Source: Botryosphaeria dothidea
Lineage: Eukaryota > Ascomycota > Dothideomycetes > Botryosphaeriales > Botryosphaeriaceae
Assembly: GCA_011503125.2 (NCBI GenBank)
Contig: WWBZ02000001.1
Coordinates: forward strand, 3,348,001-3,412,000
Length of the DNA: 64,000 nt
Reading direction: 5' to 3'
Part shown: in pieces, positions 44,362 to 58,254 of the stretch
Layout: every line of letters starts with the position of its first letter
Position numbering within the stretch: the first letter of the stretch is position 1
Position numbers and translations under genes: made by a program
The notes under the pieces: generated by a model
Database searches by the model: none
What the model was told of the DNA's origin: nothing
What the model saw: only the letters and a program-made list of their open reading frames with translations

Positions 44362-47300
44362 TGTTGGATTTTTAGACATAGGCTCTCTCTCCATCGTACA
44401 GTATAACGTCCATAAGAGCAAGGACAGGGTAATGCTCCCGCTCTTCAAGGAAGTGGACCCAAAGATCCACCATATCCTAGCTATCCAGGAACCTTGGAGG
44501 AACCCGAGGGTCAAGACAACAGCAAGACACCCTGCCTACCATACAGTTTTTCCCTAGGAGGGAGTGGCAAGAACCTGCTTCTTTATAAGCAAGGCCATTG
44601 CCCCTAACTCCTGGCAAGCAACAGTCCATTCACCAGATCTCATCACACTATCCCTCATTACTAGGACATATACAATCTATATCCATAACTGCTATAACCC
44701 CCCACCTGCCGCCCACACTAGTACGGCTCTAGAAACCTTAGCGCTTCTCCTAGAAGCCCTTAGAAAACCAGGGGAGCATGTCCTACTAGGGGACTTTAAC
44801 CTTTACTATCCTACCTGGGGAGGTATTACCTCCCCTATACACTATACTCTTATAGACGACCTTATTAAAATAGCTACTATAGCTAGCCTTAACCTAGCCC
44901 TTCTAAGAGGTACTATTACTAGAAGAGAGGGTAGTAGCGAGAGTACTCTAGACCTTATCTTTACTATATAGTGGCTAGAGGAGAGGATCCTTAGCTGTAG
45001 AGTTAGTCAGAAGCTCGAATCCTCCTCAGACCACCTACCTATCTGATGGAATGCATGGACTGTAGTGGAGGCCATGGGCCTGGAATGACTCTTCCTTTGT
45101 TCTCTTTGTTCACTCGCATCTCCAAGACCATTGGCAGATTAGCTCTAATAGCTCGCTTAACGAGCAGAGCTTGGCAGTTGGGTATATCAACCCCTGCCAA
45201 CTCTCTCTTCAATCGATCATCCTTTCGCACCACATCCATCACTATCCTTACTACGCTTAATATCTCCCCTACCCCTATAGAACCACGCCCTCCAAGGCCC
45301 CAATGGAAAAAAGCAGACTGGAAGAGAACTAATAAGGTGCTCTAAATAAAGCTCGAACACCTTCAAACAGCCCCTCTTAATACTAAAGTAGACCTAGATC
45401 ACTTTACTGAACTACTCCAAGAGGCCATCCAAAGGACAATCCAGGAGACTATCCTAGCAGCGATACCCTCGCCCTGGGCCTCTATACAATGGACAAAGGA
45501 GTGTTCGGACCTAGTGCACCAGGCTAGAGCAGCTAGAAGGAAATGGACAGCCATAGGGAGGGAGGAGGACTGGGTGGTATACCAAACTATTGCTAATAGC
45601 AAGAAGAGGCAGATCAGAAGGGATAGAATAAAAGCATGGCGTAGAACAGTAGCTAAGATCACCTTAGACCCATCTGTACTCTAGAAGCTCTCAAAGTAGG
45701 CAAGAACAAGGGCACTAGAGCCTCCAGCCCTACCCTAGTTCCCACCCCTCTAGGGAGCAGATAGACAACTACGCTACGACAACCAGTCCAAGGCAGAAAT
45801 CCTTACCAATCAGTTCTTCCCCCCTCCCAGGGCCACCGACCTCTCAGATCTGGATGGGTGCACATACCCAGAGTTAGTAGAGATCCCTCAAGACCTCACC
45901 GAAGAGCAGGTCCTCTACACCATTAAGAAGCTCCCCCTAGATAAGGCACCAGGCCTAGATAAGATTATTAATAGGTTCCTAAAGTAGTGCGCTCAGATAC
46001 TAAGCGGACCACTTACTAGGCTCTTCTAGGGATACCTCGCACTTATATACTATCCTAGGTAGTTTAAAAGCTCTACTACTATAGTCCTAAGGAAACTATA
46101 GAGGGATAACTATACTAAAGCTAAATTATTTAGGCCGATTATCCTACTTAACACGCTAGGAAAGCTACTTAAGAGGATTATAGTAGATAGAATCTCCTAG
46201 GCTACTAAAGTATACGGCCTACTCCCTAATATATAGATAGGAGCTAGGAGAAATAGGTCCGTAGTAGCAGCTCTCGACCTGTTTATAGAATAGATCTATA
46301 CTATCTAGGTATAAGATCTAGGGCTAGTAGCTTTAGTCCTTAGCCTAGATATCTTAGAAGCATATAACTACGTATCCTATAGAAGGCTTCTTTATAATAT
46401 AAGGATGGCAAGACTCCCGGAATGGGTAGAAAGATTTACTTAATCCTTTCTATAGGACCGTACTACTCAGCTATCCTTCGGAGACTTTACTAGTCTACTA
46501 ATCTAGACCTTAACCGGGATTCCCTAGGGATCCTTACTATCTCCGATCCTCTACCTATTCTTTACCTCTAACCTACTTATATAGCTACGTAGGGGTAATA
46601 CCTTTCCCCTTAGATTCGTCGATAATACTAATATTCTAACCTTTAGTAGATCTATAGAATAAAACTATAGGATACTAGAGGGCGTATATTAAATTTGCGA
46701 GCGCTAGGTAGCTACCCACGGATTAGCTTTCTCGCCCGATAAGTATTATCTTATTTATTTTATAAGAAAACTAAGGAGATTTAATATAGCAGCAGAGATC
46801 CGCATCCCTAGATTTACTAGATACCTAGAGCCTATAATTAAGATTCTAGGAGTCTATATAGATAATAAACTTAGATAGGGACCCTATATTAGGGAAACAG
46901 GAGCTAAGGTAATTAAATAGTGCATATTACTCTCTAGACTCGCAGCATCTACCTAGGGAGCTTTATTTACTAAAGCCCGCTATATCTATATGGCTATGGT
47001 AAGACTAGTCATAACCTACGGCTGTGGAGTATAGCATATCCTAGAAGGAACCCTAGGGTGGAGAAAAACAGCCACCCAGCCACTGTAGAAGATCCAAAAC
47101 CAGTGCCTACGCACTATCTCAGGGGTATACAAGTTAACCAGCACATAAACTTTAGAGCACGAGACGGGGATTTCCCTACTCTTACTCTACCTAGACGAAC
47201 TAGCGCTAGCCTAGACTATTAGATCTAGGGATAGCCTAGTGGCAATAGTAGTAGAGGACACTTATTAGAGCATTAAAGAGATAGCCCGGGCCACACTAGG

Positions 47301-48385
47301 CGCCGGAGGCACAGCCGGCCTAGCTAGAAGAACTCTACTTAGAGAAAGGGCAATAGCCCTCCTTAACTACTACCCCCCTACCTACTAGAGTCTCCCGGAG
47401 CGAACGAGACTACGTATAGTATATAGGAATAAGTAGAAGAAGAGATGGATAAAGTTTACCAGCTAAGGAAGGCAAGATAAGCTAGTAGCCTAAAGCATAT
47501 AGTGGAACCCGAAAGTTAGATAAATCCATAGCGAACTATCCAAGCCATAGAGCACACTCGCCACCCTACTACGTATAGAGCATATTAGACTAGAGGACTT
47601 CCTCTTAAGGCGCAAGATGCCAGGATACCCTAGCCCTGCCTGTCCATGCGGCTGGTATAGATAAACCCTAAAGCACATCCTCCTCTTCTACCCCTACTTC
47701 CAACAGAGCAGGGCATAGATGCTCTAAAGGGTAGGGACTACGGACTACTATTCCCTCCTCTTAATAAAGAAGGGAATCAAAGCAGTAATAGACTGGTTCT
47801 TACGCCTAGGGCTGCTTAAGCAATTCAGCCTAGCAAGGGAACTAATCTAGGAGGACAACTAGGAAGAGGAACCAGAAGGACTACTAGGACCACTAGGATC
47901 CGGATAACTACGAGGATAAGGACTAAAGGGATAGGTCTAGTTGGTGAATGTAGGGCTGCTATAGCAGCCGCTACTGGTAAGAAGGAAAAACAAGAACTAG
48001 TATAGGATAGCATGCCCAGAGAGAGAGGAGGGGCTTTTGCCAGGCGAAAAGGTTTTCCCCCTCGTGTAAAACAACTATAGATAGCCAGCCCCGCATGGAC
48101 CCGCAAGGGAGCTATATCGGGAAGAAATGAATTTATCTATCTATCTGTTGGATTTGAGAGTGAAGAGTTGTGAGGTCAGAAAAGAGAGTAGATTCTGCCT
48201 GTCTCCTGAAGGGGAGGTTGGTAGGCTTGCTTATATACATAGGTGATAACTACATAACCGAGGATACTAAAGATCCGAGAGAGAGTGCCGATGCGGGGTT
48301 GGGCATCAAAGAGTGTTGTTATATAAAGGATGGAATATTCGAGATAACTGGGATGCCTGAGGTAGTAAGGCAAGAAAGTCTGACA
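44362..48385 (+). mobile_element. Probable solo copia-type LTR (about 240 bp) disrupted by a LINE
   Basis: The LTR would begin TGTTGGATTT at 44362, is cut by the LINE ten bases in, and resumes at 48146, ending GTCTGACA at 48385. The 5-bp TTATC stands immediately before it (44357-44361) and after it (48386-48390), as expected for a target duplication. A TATATAAAGG box lies inside. Support rests on the ends plus the 5-bp repeat; there is no second copy in the window for comparison. Confidence 0.6.
44372..48141 (+). mobile_element. 5'-truncated Tad-like LINE with 14-bp target duplication
   Basis: The element starts within ORF2 at the endonuclease domain: SIVQYNVHKSKDR, ILAIQEPW, LLGDFNLYYPTWGG, STLDLIFT and SSDHLPI mark an AP-type (EEP) endonuclease. 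Reverse transcriptase follows (RPIILLNTLGKLLKRIIVDRI near 46.14 kb; FVDNTNIL, with the second catalytic Asp changed to Asn), then the C-terminal region and a 3' tail of TATC repeats. It is flanked by TATCTGTTGGATTT at 44358-44371 and 48142-48155. Frame is broken by many TAG codons, more so in the RT part, consistent with RIP. Truncation at the 5' end and the variable-length duplication are normal for target-primed insertion. Confidence 0.9.
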
Positions 48386-48390
48386 TTATC

Positions 48391-51300
48391 TGAGGCCTGC
48401 GGTGCTCACGGTGCTACGGTTTCTCGCCAATGGAGCACTTTAGGAGTATACAAAACATCTGACTAAGCCTGTTTGGCAACCGAGCATAAGTTGCTTTTCT
48501 AGCTTTTATCGAACTGAAGTCCTCGATGACTTACTTTCTGGCAAGTCGCTTTTTGGATTAAACACTGTTCTCGAGTCTTCCGCTGGCTGTCCGCTTCAGA
48601 ACGAGTAAACAGATGTCATTGGATACACCATATCCTTCTTGATAAAAAAAAAATAATGGATGTGAAACGCTCAAATGATGCTACCAGGCGTCAGATTATG
48701 AAAGTTTTGGAGCAACAGGGAATTTTTACAATTGCCTTGCACGGGAGAGGAACAGAGGCAAAAACACGGACAGGTGCGCTTTTACCTGTGCGCAGAAACA
48801 GAGGAAATGAGCCATTATATCTGATTGTCGACCTGGAAGTTGGTGAACCGAGTGTGGATAAGAGCAATAGTCCCGCATGTAACTTTACGGTGTCGGATAA
48901 GCGATCTCACTACACATCATGATTTGCCAATTGATGCGCGGAAATTCAGGAGTCACATCTTCGGTCAACTGCTGGAGGTGAGGGTCGACCATGTGCCGAT
49001 AGGGTGTTGCGGTTTTCAAAAGTGAGATAAATTTCTTACAGAGAGCTCCGCCTTTCGTCTTGAACCAAAGAAGAATCCTGATTCAAAGCTAGAACGTTAA
49101 CTCTCCCGTCACTTCCTCTTCTCCCGTGAATATCTGAAGCTAATGGTTTTGAGACAGGCTTTGGCTGGACGAGGAGGTGGTTCCCAGCATCAGTGAATAG
49201 TGATAAGCACAGCCGATAGCATTACAAGATGTCCCGCAGTATTGACCGCTAACGATCGATGGAAAGGATATTGCAGGGAAGACTGTGAAGAAAGGAAACA
49301 GAAACGAGAGCAGTATGGTTCTTCAACGCCAGCAATGACCACGGAGTCGATCCGACGTGTCCCGCTTGGTGGAATTTCTAAAGATGTGGTTGGTTGTGAA
49401 TGGCTGGTAGAAGAGAACTCTGCTTCCAGAGTCACCGTGTCAGCAGAACAGAAACGTAAGAAATGATGATTTCAGCTGACAGGTTGTGAATGCAGAAGTC
49501 TGATACGGTGGAGGCTAAATGGATGGCACCGGATAGTTTCGTGATTTGCCTTTACCTACGGCTGAAATCGAAGTTTTGCGGTTGAGAGAATGAGCCGTGG
49601 CGAGAATTACCCAATCGGGCAAAGACAAAGAACATCCGACATCATAGCCACCTCAATGAGCCCGCGGTATGCAGCGGATTTAGCATGCGAGAGAAGGGAC
49701 GTGTAATCGAAGAAGGAGCAGTAATAACGATGAAATCACGCGAGTTAGTGGCATGCAACGTCGGAACGATCGGAAAGCGAGAGGTAACATAAAGCAGCGA
49801 TGACAAGGTTATGCTGAAGTCTCTCAAAAACGAGAAGGTCACGAGATTCGTAATAGGCTACCATCGGCCTCGGTATCACAGACAAGAACTTATCAGTCAA
49901 GCTCAACACCATTTTACCTGGCTGTGATTTTACCCCGCTTCGCAACCGTGATTACTCCGCAATCCCGCGTATCCCCAACTTACCAACAAAGCCACGTATC
50001 CTACTTCGAAGAAATTCCACAACGGTGTATGCAAGAAGTACAGGACAGAGACGCAGACAACAAAGAAAAAGACGTGTCCAGACGCCACGGATACCAACCG
50101 TCTCCCACGTGGCCAGACTCCACCAAAAATAAGCAGCGACCCTACCTCAGCCTCATCAGAGAAGGGCGGCCAGCCTAGACCTGCGCCACAAGCTACAGCT
50201 GCACGCACGCGAAGAACCAGCCGCACCTTAATCCCAGGGCCCCCCGCCAACGAAATCAGACAAGGAACGCCCTGTCTCTCCCATTAAACGGAAGCATCCC
50301 TACCACTTCCACCCTGGGGAGGAGCCTTGTTTCATTTCTGTCAACCTGCGACGCTGGCTCTGCCGTTCTTTATTATTTTCTTGTGATCATCTGCGGCTTC
50401 TCTGCTGACGCAAAAGGGGAAAGAACGGGGAAATATAGGCGCCCCAGGCAAGAAATTCGCGCTTCGTACCGTGTGTAAGACTCTTTTCTTTTTTCTCCGA
50501 CCGCAGAGTTGTTAGATTGTTGGATGTGGATGCCTGAGGCGCCAAGTTGGTGTTGGCCATCCAAACTAGTGGACGCCCGCGCTATTTTTTTTTTCCCCCT
50601 AGTCCTTTCCCACCAACGTAAATGATCCTACACATACCGCCGAATCTCAAACGCGCCGGCGCGGCGCCATGTGGTTATTCATAGATCCTTTCTACTATGG
50701 TGCTTCTTCCGGCGCATCGTTGGCACCGAAGCAGCCAGCCGGGCGCAGATCTCCAAACAACCTCTCACGCGCGCGGTTTGAGAGTCGTCCGTAACGACGG
50801 ATTGTCGGTCGTCGATCCTCAATAGTGGCGGCTGAGTTTTTTCCTGCTCTTTCATGCGCATGAAAACGTCATCGTGAACAGCCGAAAGGAGGGAAAACGG
50901 AGGACCCAGAATTCGTGATCTCAAACGAAGCCAAGACTCGATGCTTAAATTTCCCCCATGAGCCGCAAAGAAAAAAAAACAACATGCGGCAGTTGGCGAG
51001 TCGCGAGCTCGCACGGGCGCGTCAGGCTAATACGACTGCGCCTCAAACCGCTCGCTGGTCCTGCGTGAGAATATGCACGATGCCATTAATCTCAGATATC
51101 ACGGTCACAGAATTGCACATGGTGAGGCACAGAAGTGTGTTGTGAGATCTGGGAAACTCCGTCGAGGACGTTCCGTTCTTTTTTCCTTTCTGGATTTGAA
51201 AAGCTATTCTGATGTTCGACACCTGAGAACAAGTACCAAAATGATAATCGTCTTCCCCCCTTCTTCGCACCTCCTCCTCCTCCATTCCTTGAGGAAACCA

Positions 51301-51996
51301 GTCCCAGAGCGATGTAGAGAGTAAGAGAGAGGCAGAGAGAACAAGGAAAAAATTGGTGGTGCTGTTATGGGTATAGGTAGAAGCAGAACAAGAGAAAAAG
51401 AAAAAGACGAGCTCCGCAACGACCCATGCAATGCTGATATGTGATGATCAAGGAAAGGAAAGATGCCCAGTCGCTCAGTAGGGTGTGGTCGCAATGACCT
51501 CCCGGCTACTTTCTCCGTAAATCATGACAAACGACAAAAGGAAAAAGCACAAAAGGAGGTGGCTCTCCAGGAGAGAGGCACAAGAAGGTATGAATATACA
51601 AAAAAGGAAAATCAACCGCGCACCATCCCACCGTTCCCTTTTTTAAACCAGGAAAAGAGCTTGGGAGTCTTATATGGAGAAGCGAAAACTTAAAAATCTT
51701 GGGGGACATCCCTGAGATTCTATCGACTTGTTGTATCCAATAGCTTAACAGAGATTCGTGATTGAAGAAAGGAAAAATCGGTCGGGCTCACTGAGCCACG
51801 GTCCAGATGCACACCGACCAGCGATTAAGGATATAAAAAAAAACGCAAGCAAAAAGTGGTGATCATATATGCAACTCCCAAGCCCTTCTCCTGTACTGAG
51901 TCCAAAAACGGTCCAGCGCCTTTTTTGCCAAAATAATATGTACCGCTACACTTTCATACATTTACTGGCAGCCGTTCACGCCCACCGGCTAGAAGT
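48391..51996. other. Long interval without a supported gene
   Basis: 3.6 kb with only short frames (up to 111 codons) on both strands, no domains, no consistent exon chain. Several A- and T-rich patches near 50.6, 50.95 and 51.8 kb suggest UTR or promoter DNA; the final part is the 3' flank of the wall protein. Confidence 0.5.
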
Positions 51997-53338
51997 TTAG
52001 TACTTCTTAGCGGGGAAGCGGTAGCCGCTAGGGGCGGCAACACCGGCCTTGGAGACGGTGATGAAGCCAGTACTAGCGCAGGGAGTGCTGGAAACGGCAG
52101 CGGCATCAACTTCCTGGGAAGGAGTGGGGTAGTAGGCGCTGTAGCTGGACTGGAGGGGAGCGACGGAGTGGCCCGTGGGGGTGGCGGTGGCCGTGACGGG
52201 GCACACAGTGGTGTAGAGCGCCACGGTCTTGGTGACGACGTGCTCGGTACCGGCGGAGGTGGTGGTCTGCACCAGGGTGGTGTAGACGGTGCTGGTGGTC
52301 AGAGGAGCCTCGCTGGTGGCGGAGGCACCCTCAACGTCAGCGGAGCTGGCACCAGGGGTGACAGTCTGCGGAAAGTTAGCTAATGGCTGGGATGCTCGGG
52401 AAACGCGCCGGGATACATACCACAGTGACGGTCTCAGCGGGCTGGGTGACGGTGACGGTCTTAGCAGCGCAAGTGCCATCGGCAGGAGCGGTCTCAGCAG
52501 AAACGTCGCCGGAAGCACCAGGGGTGCCAGAGACGGGGTAGACGGTCATGACCTTGGTGGTGGTCGAGGTGGAGGAGATGGTGGTAGTGGGCTGAGCACC
52601 AGAGCCAGCGGGGGTGGTGGGCTTGGTGGCGTAGATGGTCTGGAGACTAAGTCAGTTGATGCGCATAAAGTTCGAAACGAAACCAATTAAGCTTACCGAG
52701 TACAGAGTCTCAGTGCTGGTGTGCTTGATGGTGGTGGTCACGACGGTGGTCGAAGAGCCAGTGCCCAGGGTGTAGGTCAGGGTGGAGTCGCTGGTCTTGG
52801 TGACAACGGTGGGGGTCTCGCCAGCGGGGGCAGTCTCGGCCTGAACATCGCTGGACGGGCTGGGAGCGGAGGCGCCAGTGCCAAGAGGAACCGAGAGAAC
52901 GGACTCAGCGGAGACCGGGGCGGACGGAGTAGGGTAGGGAGCCTGGGCACCGCCGTCGACAGTGGAAGACGGCGAGGGAGTGGCGTAGGGGTTCTCAGCA
53001 CCACCCTCGACGGCCGAGGAGGGCGAAGGAGTGCCAGCGGCCGGGGTCTCGGTAGCAGTGACGGGGCACACGGTGGTGCTGATGGCGACAATGCTGGTGA
53101 CAACGGCGGGGGTGCCAGAGCGAGCCGGGCAGTTGGTGACCTCGGGGGCACACGACGTGATGGTGTGCAGCTGGGTGGCGTAGACGGTCGAGGTGGTGAA
53201 CTGCGAGGGAGTGACGGCGGCGGCGTCAACAGCGGCAGAGCTGTTGCTGTACTGCCTGCGCTCGAACTGGTAGGGAGCGTTGGGCGAGGCGGCGGCGACG
53301 GCGGCGAAGGCCAGGGAAAGGGCACCGGTGAGCTGCAT
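51997..53338 (-). CDS. Secreted Ser/Thr-rich cell-wall protein
   Basis: Three exons, 53338-52697, 52639-52421 and 52365-51997, total 409 aa. Signal peptide [19 protein letters not shown]. The rest is low-complexity Thr/Ser/Val/Pro with internal repeats: [12 protein letters not shown] in the first third and [12 protein letters not shown] in the last, [11 protein letters not shown] against [11 protein letters not shown], and two copies of YPTPSxxVxAxxV-like segments. Such chains are heavily O-mannosylated and wall-associated. A di-basic site (ERRQ) lies at about residues 27-29. The C-terminus GYRFPAKKY is not hydrophobic, so no GPI anchor is predicted. Strong codon bias (C-ending codons) suggests high expression. 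Confidence 0.85.
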
Positions 53339-56300
53339 TTTGATGTGCTGGGCTAATTGACTGCTGGGCTGGACGGAGTAGTCGTGATTGGTCGTTTGTG
53401 CGAGCAGAAATCAATTCTGCAGAAGCCGGCGATTCCCAGAATGAGCGACTGGAGGTAAAGAGAGTAAGTGTCTCGAAGAGACGTTGAACGAGTGTGCAGA
53501 ACGAGAGCTCGGTGAGAAGGCGAAAGGAAAGGGTGGAGAGGCGGGGAGAAGGCTCTAGTTTTGAAGGCCTTGGATGGTGGCCCGGCGGGCGAGTGGTGCG
53601 GCCGGGGACCCTGCAGGCTGCAATTTCACGATGGATCTCCAGGAACAGGGCTAGCCGCACAGGGCACTAGGCAGGGGCTCCCGGTCGCCGCCTGTGCGTC
53701 GCCCGCCCAATCGCTGCGCCGGCCGCTGCAACCCGCCGGCCTACCACAGCCCGTACCTGCAGCGGTCCGCCGATGCCAGAGCCCACCATCGGGATGTGCG
53801 GCGCTTGCGGCCAGCGTGCGCGCAGCAAACAGGCAAGGCCCCGCGCACATTGGCTCGCACCCCAACAGAGAACGAGGGCAGCGTCCCGGTAAGTACGAGG
53901 TGGTGGCGGCCTGTTTCGCTGGGCCTCTGGTGTCGCGGGCGCTCGCCGTCGTCTTGCCCGTGTCGCGCCGGCGTCCAAGCGCTCGCTGCTCCGCCTCCTG
54001 AGTCGCATCCGGCCGCTGCCTTGGCCGGGCTTGGTGGTGATCGCGGCCCCCGCATGGCAACCTCGTTATCTCAGCATGTCAATCTCGTTTCGCAGCGGCG
54101 TGCTTGGCCGCGAGCTGGCCGCGTGGTGGTCGCGCAATGATGCGTGGATGGATGCGCCCGGCCGATCTGTCGAGCTGGCGGACAATCAGCAGCTGCCAGT
54201 CCTCGCTGCATCCGTACCTGCATGGCGATGGCGCGCGCGATGATGCGACGCTGCCGTGCCACATTGTCTTCTCGCCGACTCGCCTCTGTGCGCTCTGGTG
54301 GCGGTCAGCGGGCCGAGGGCATGGCTGGGTCTGGAGAGCGAGAAGGAGCAGGGTGCTGTTTCACCATCCACCAACATCATCAACGCCGCGCCACCGCCCA
54401 AATCGCCCTGCCAGCTGCAAATCTCCGAACCCTCACCACACGCCCCATCCATCATCCCGTCCACCACCGTTATTGCACCACGCGCCTCCCGCTGCCTGGC
54501 GCGGATCTGTCAATCCGTGGATGATGTTGCCGCCGACGTGTGCAGAAAGATGATATCGGATGTGCTATCGCTGCCTCCTCGCATCTCGCCGCCGCCGCGT
54601 CCATGCTGTGGCACCTCCCGCGCGCACTGCTCAAGCCCGACCCAGCCCGTTTTCGCTGTGTGAGCGTCCAAGCGCGCCGCTCAGCCCGTTTCTCAGCCGA
54701 CGCCCTCGCTCACCGCGGCCACGTCGTTGTGTTGCTGCTGTCTCATCAAACCCAGTGCTCGTGCCGTGCACCAGTCTGTCTTGCAGAGTCATGGCCAATC
54801 GACCGATTTTTCATGTTATCCATTGCGTGTGCGCCGTGCTCGAAGCAGCTGCCACGCCCGGCGCCATCAAGCCCGGCCAAATTGCACCCCCAAATATTGC
54901 CGGCTCTTTTCCTCTTTGCTCTCGCTCTCCCGAGCCTGCCGGCTGCCGGCCGGCGCGACGCTATCAGCCAATGTCCGAACCTTAATCCAGAGCCAAATTC
55001 CAGCAGCACATGGGCCTGCTGTTCATCTTCTCTACAACAATGTACCCTCAATCTTGCGCACATTACAGCCGTTTTGCTTTCTGCATCTCCGACCGCCATC
55101 TAGATCCTCATCCGAGTCGTCTCCTTTCGTCACGCCAGGCGAGGCTGCAAGGCTGAGCCCGTCGGTTATTTATTACAGCGGAGCCCCTAATCTCGACCGC
55201 CGGAGAAGCGCATTCAACCGGTGAAAAGCCCAGGTAACACTTACCGCCTATAGTAAGAGCCATAGATGGTCCAGCCGTATTAATTCGGCCTAATATATTT
55301 CCCCTCGTCCCATTCGACGTGCCCACTTCATTTATTATTTTTCCTTCCTACCCCCGCTATTGCGGCTTTGAGTTGAATTGTTCTCGTTATCGTGTCTTTC
55401 GATCTTGTACATCTCTCTCGTATCGCGCGGCCGTGAGGAAAGCCACACGTTTCGTCATCCAGCCCACAAGCTCTGCGCAAATTTCCGCCCTTTGCTTGCT
55501 GATAGTGGGTCGACTTGGCATGCAGCGAAAGAAGAGGACTTGAGCGTCGAGAACGATGCGTCACAGGGGGGCAGGAAAAGCAACATGCACGGCACGTCCC
55601 TCTCAACACAAGAAGCCGACGAGGGTGGACGATCTGTGTGCACCGAGTGCCAGAGCGCCGGGCGTCTAGAACCTTCTCAACGGCTTCACCGACAACGGGG
55701 ATCTAGCGCTGCTTCGAGCAAAGTGATTTCACGGTCTCCGCTGTGGCGGGCGGGGCGACGCGTGCAAGGGCGCAGTCGTTGCTTTGCTCCGCTGTCGTCG
55801 CCGAGGGACTGTGCGTACGGTGTATGCCGTCCCTTGACCATACGCGACTCCTTTCTCGCAACACCACTTCCCTCAGCCCTCCTCAGACTCACACCTTTCG
55901 ACACAGGATTTCTTCTCTTGCAGGTCTCACTTTGCATCCTACGCCCAGCCTCGTCTCACCATCCGCCGCTGCGGCCCGCGTTGATCTGTCCATGCCTCGG
56001 CAAATACCATCGCGCGTCCACCTCTTTATCCAAAGTCCCAAGACGTTTCGAGATGACTGTATTCTCAGGACTTGTTCTCCGAGACCGGGAAGTCTCTATT
56101 CGTATTTGTCTATGCTGCCGTCCGCTGTCCTTCTGGATGCGTCTCAGTTATATTGCTTGCATTACATGAACCGTGAGGTGGCGTTGCGAGACTGGCCATC
56201 AGGCAGGTGCTAATGAACAGTCGACAACTTTTCTGATAGCGTGGCTAGGGCAATGTTAGGAAATGATATGAGGTCGTGGTGGCTATCGAGAGGAACACTC

Positions 56301-58254
56301 GAGTGAGGGGACCTGGCAGCTAAGCAGCTCAACCTGGACGAACGATGCGGGTCCTGATAAAAAAAACGTCAACCCTTTGGTGGCATTGATGAAGGTAGGA
56401 TGTGGTTCGCAAAAAAAATGCGATCCACTATTGCCGGCTGATCCGGATTCTCCACTCGAAGGCGCAGCGGGTGAGGCATTCGTCGTGAGTTTCACTCATC
56501 CCATGCAGATCAAGGATGCATATGGAGACTTCTGGTGGTGGAATCTCTCAAAAATATCCGGTTTCTCCGGCAAGCAAGTGCTCCAGGAACCTAATGATCG
56601 TTCGGTCTCTCCATCACCGACTCTCAGCCCACCGCCTTTGCCCACCAGGGTATTGAACCGCACTCGCATCCCTTCCTCTCCTTCTCGATCTGGAAGTCAC
56701 CAACGATTCACTTGGAGTGGCTGCAGGCCTGTCTTGCCTTGGGCACTCCCAATCTCAGGGCTATCATTTTCATCACATTGGCCCAGGAAGCATTGAAAAG
56801 CGGATGACGTTCGTGCTGCAGAGAATTGTTTCTTTTGGCGGACACTGCTCCGTTGGCTTGAAGGAAACGATTCCGATCGGAACCTACTTCTTCAAACACT
56901 TGAAGCTTGCAAATCATGAAAGGAAGATAGCTGATTCGCTTGATTTGCAAGGCAGTTGCACTATTTTTCCTCCTTTGTCCCGTTTGCCATGGAATTGGAT
57001 TCAATCCTGCCGTGCCCGCTTCAAAATTTGATTCCGCATTGCTACCAAAGGGTAGTGATTTCCACCATAGTTTAATGGCACTAAGGGGTAATTTCGACGG
57101 TTTATGTTGCCTTTCATATTGAGATGGCTTTGAGAGATGCGACAAGAAACGTTCACCACTGCAGTAGACGACCAAGGCCCATGCCAGAGTGAATGCAATC
57201 CGTCTAGGCAACATTGCTGCTTCCAATGCTGAATTGGCTGACCCAAGCAGCTGTTGAAGTTGGAGACGAACGCATCGGCACTGCAGGATGCTTATGAGAT
57301 GAGTGTCATTTGCATGTCAGTGGCACCAGTTGTCCCGAGCTTTCACCACAGAAATCACATGGCTTGCATACTGGAACTGGGCGATTGGGCATATAGAGGC
57401 CTCGAGTGCGCTCTCGACCGTTTGACCTGAGCTGCAGAAGCGGCTCCTGCAAAGATTCGTTGCCGAGAGGCGACATAGCTGCCAGCCTCTTGGGGGCACG
57501 GCGTTACCACGAGAGTATGACATCGGTATAGTCAACAAGCTATAGTATGGGTTTCAATTGCTTGAGTCACACGAAAATACCACCCCCTGAAAATCTTGTC
57601 GACCCTGCTGCCCTTTTCATTTCACTCATAGCCATGCTACTCAATATCTGATCCATTATATCCTTGCCGCTGGAGTCCAATCACATAGCAATCTATCTCG
57701 CCTGATAACTCCTAAAGCTTGAATTGGTCAAGCAAAAGCCCCTCCAGTTTGGATGGTTGGCGTCTTTATATATTTCTTGAAACTCATGCTTCCCCGCTTC
57801 CCCGCATTGCTCGGCTCCTTGGATAACAACAGTGTCCTTCGCATGTGTCATTGGCGCCAGTATTCGTCGATTAGGGCAAGTGAATCGCATTGGAAATAAT
57901 GAAGTTTCTCTACCCTCAACTCGACATATTGGAAGACCGTTGTGCGTTGGTCCAAGTCTGCGCATTCATTGCTCTGAAGTGACGATAAAGAGGAGTGGTT
58001 CCAACGTCATGCTAACGCTTTGTGGACTACTGTTGGACTCCAGTTACTTGTCAGCGAATCGCTTGATCGATTAGTGCCTAATAATATTCTCCATGCAGCA
58101 CTGCTGCCTGGGCTTGGCGACAACCCATTACAGTACTAACTCCCCACATCCTCTCAACACGCTCTTCTTCCACCACCAGCGCCCAAAATTCAATTTGATT
58201 TCCGCACCAGGATTCAAAGTGGCGTGGCACCCACCCCGCTCAACCACGTCAAAA
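53339..58254. other. Long GC-rich interval without a supported gene
   Basis: Between 53.5 and 56.2 kb many overlapping frames occur on both strands because the DNA is GC-rich; none has a domain and they contradict each other. From 56.2 to 58.2 kb composition drops and frames shorten; a 172-codon minus-strand frame at 56708-57226 shows nothing recognisable. The left end is the promoter of the wall protein, which may be long given its codon bias. Confidence 0.5.

Noticed and set aside
44564..44971. 135-codon frame with GDFN motif as a separate gene
   Set aside because: It is the endonuclease domain of the LINE, continuous with the preceding frame across a TAG.
53561..55224. Cluster of 120-190-codon overlapping frames on both strands
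   Set aside because: Mutually contradictory frames in GC-rich DNA, no Kozak context, no domains, no intron signals linking them.
56708..57226. 172-codon minus-strand open frame
   Set aside because: No recognisable motif, low-complexity absent but no signal peptide or homologous block; consistent with chance.
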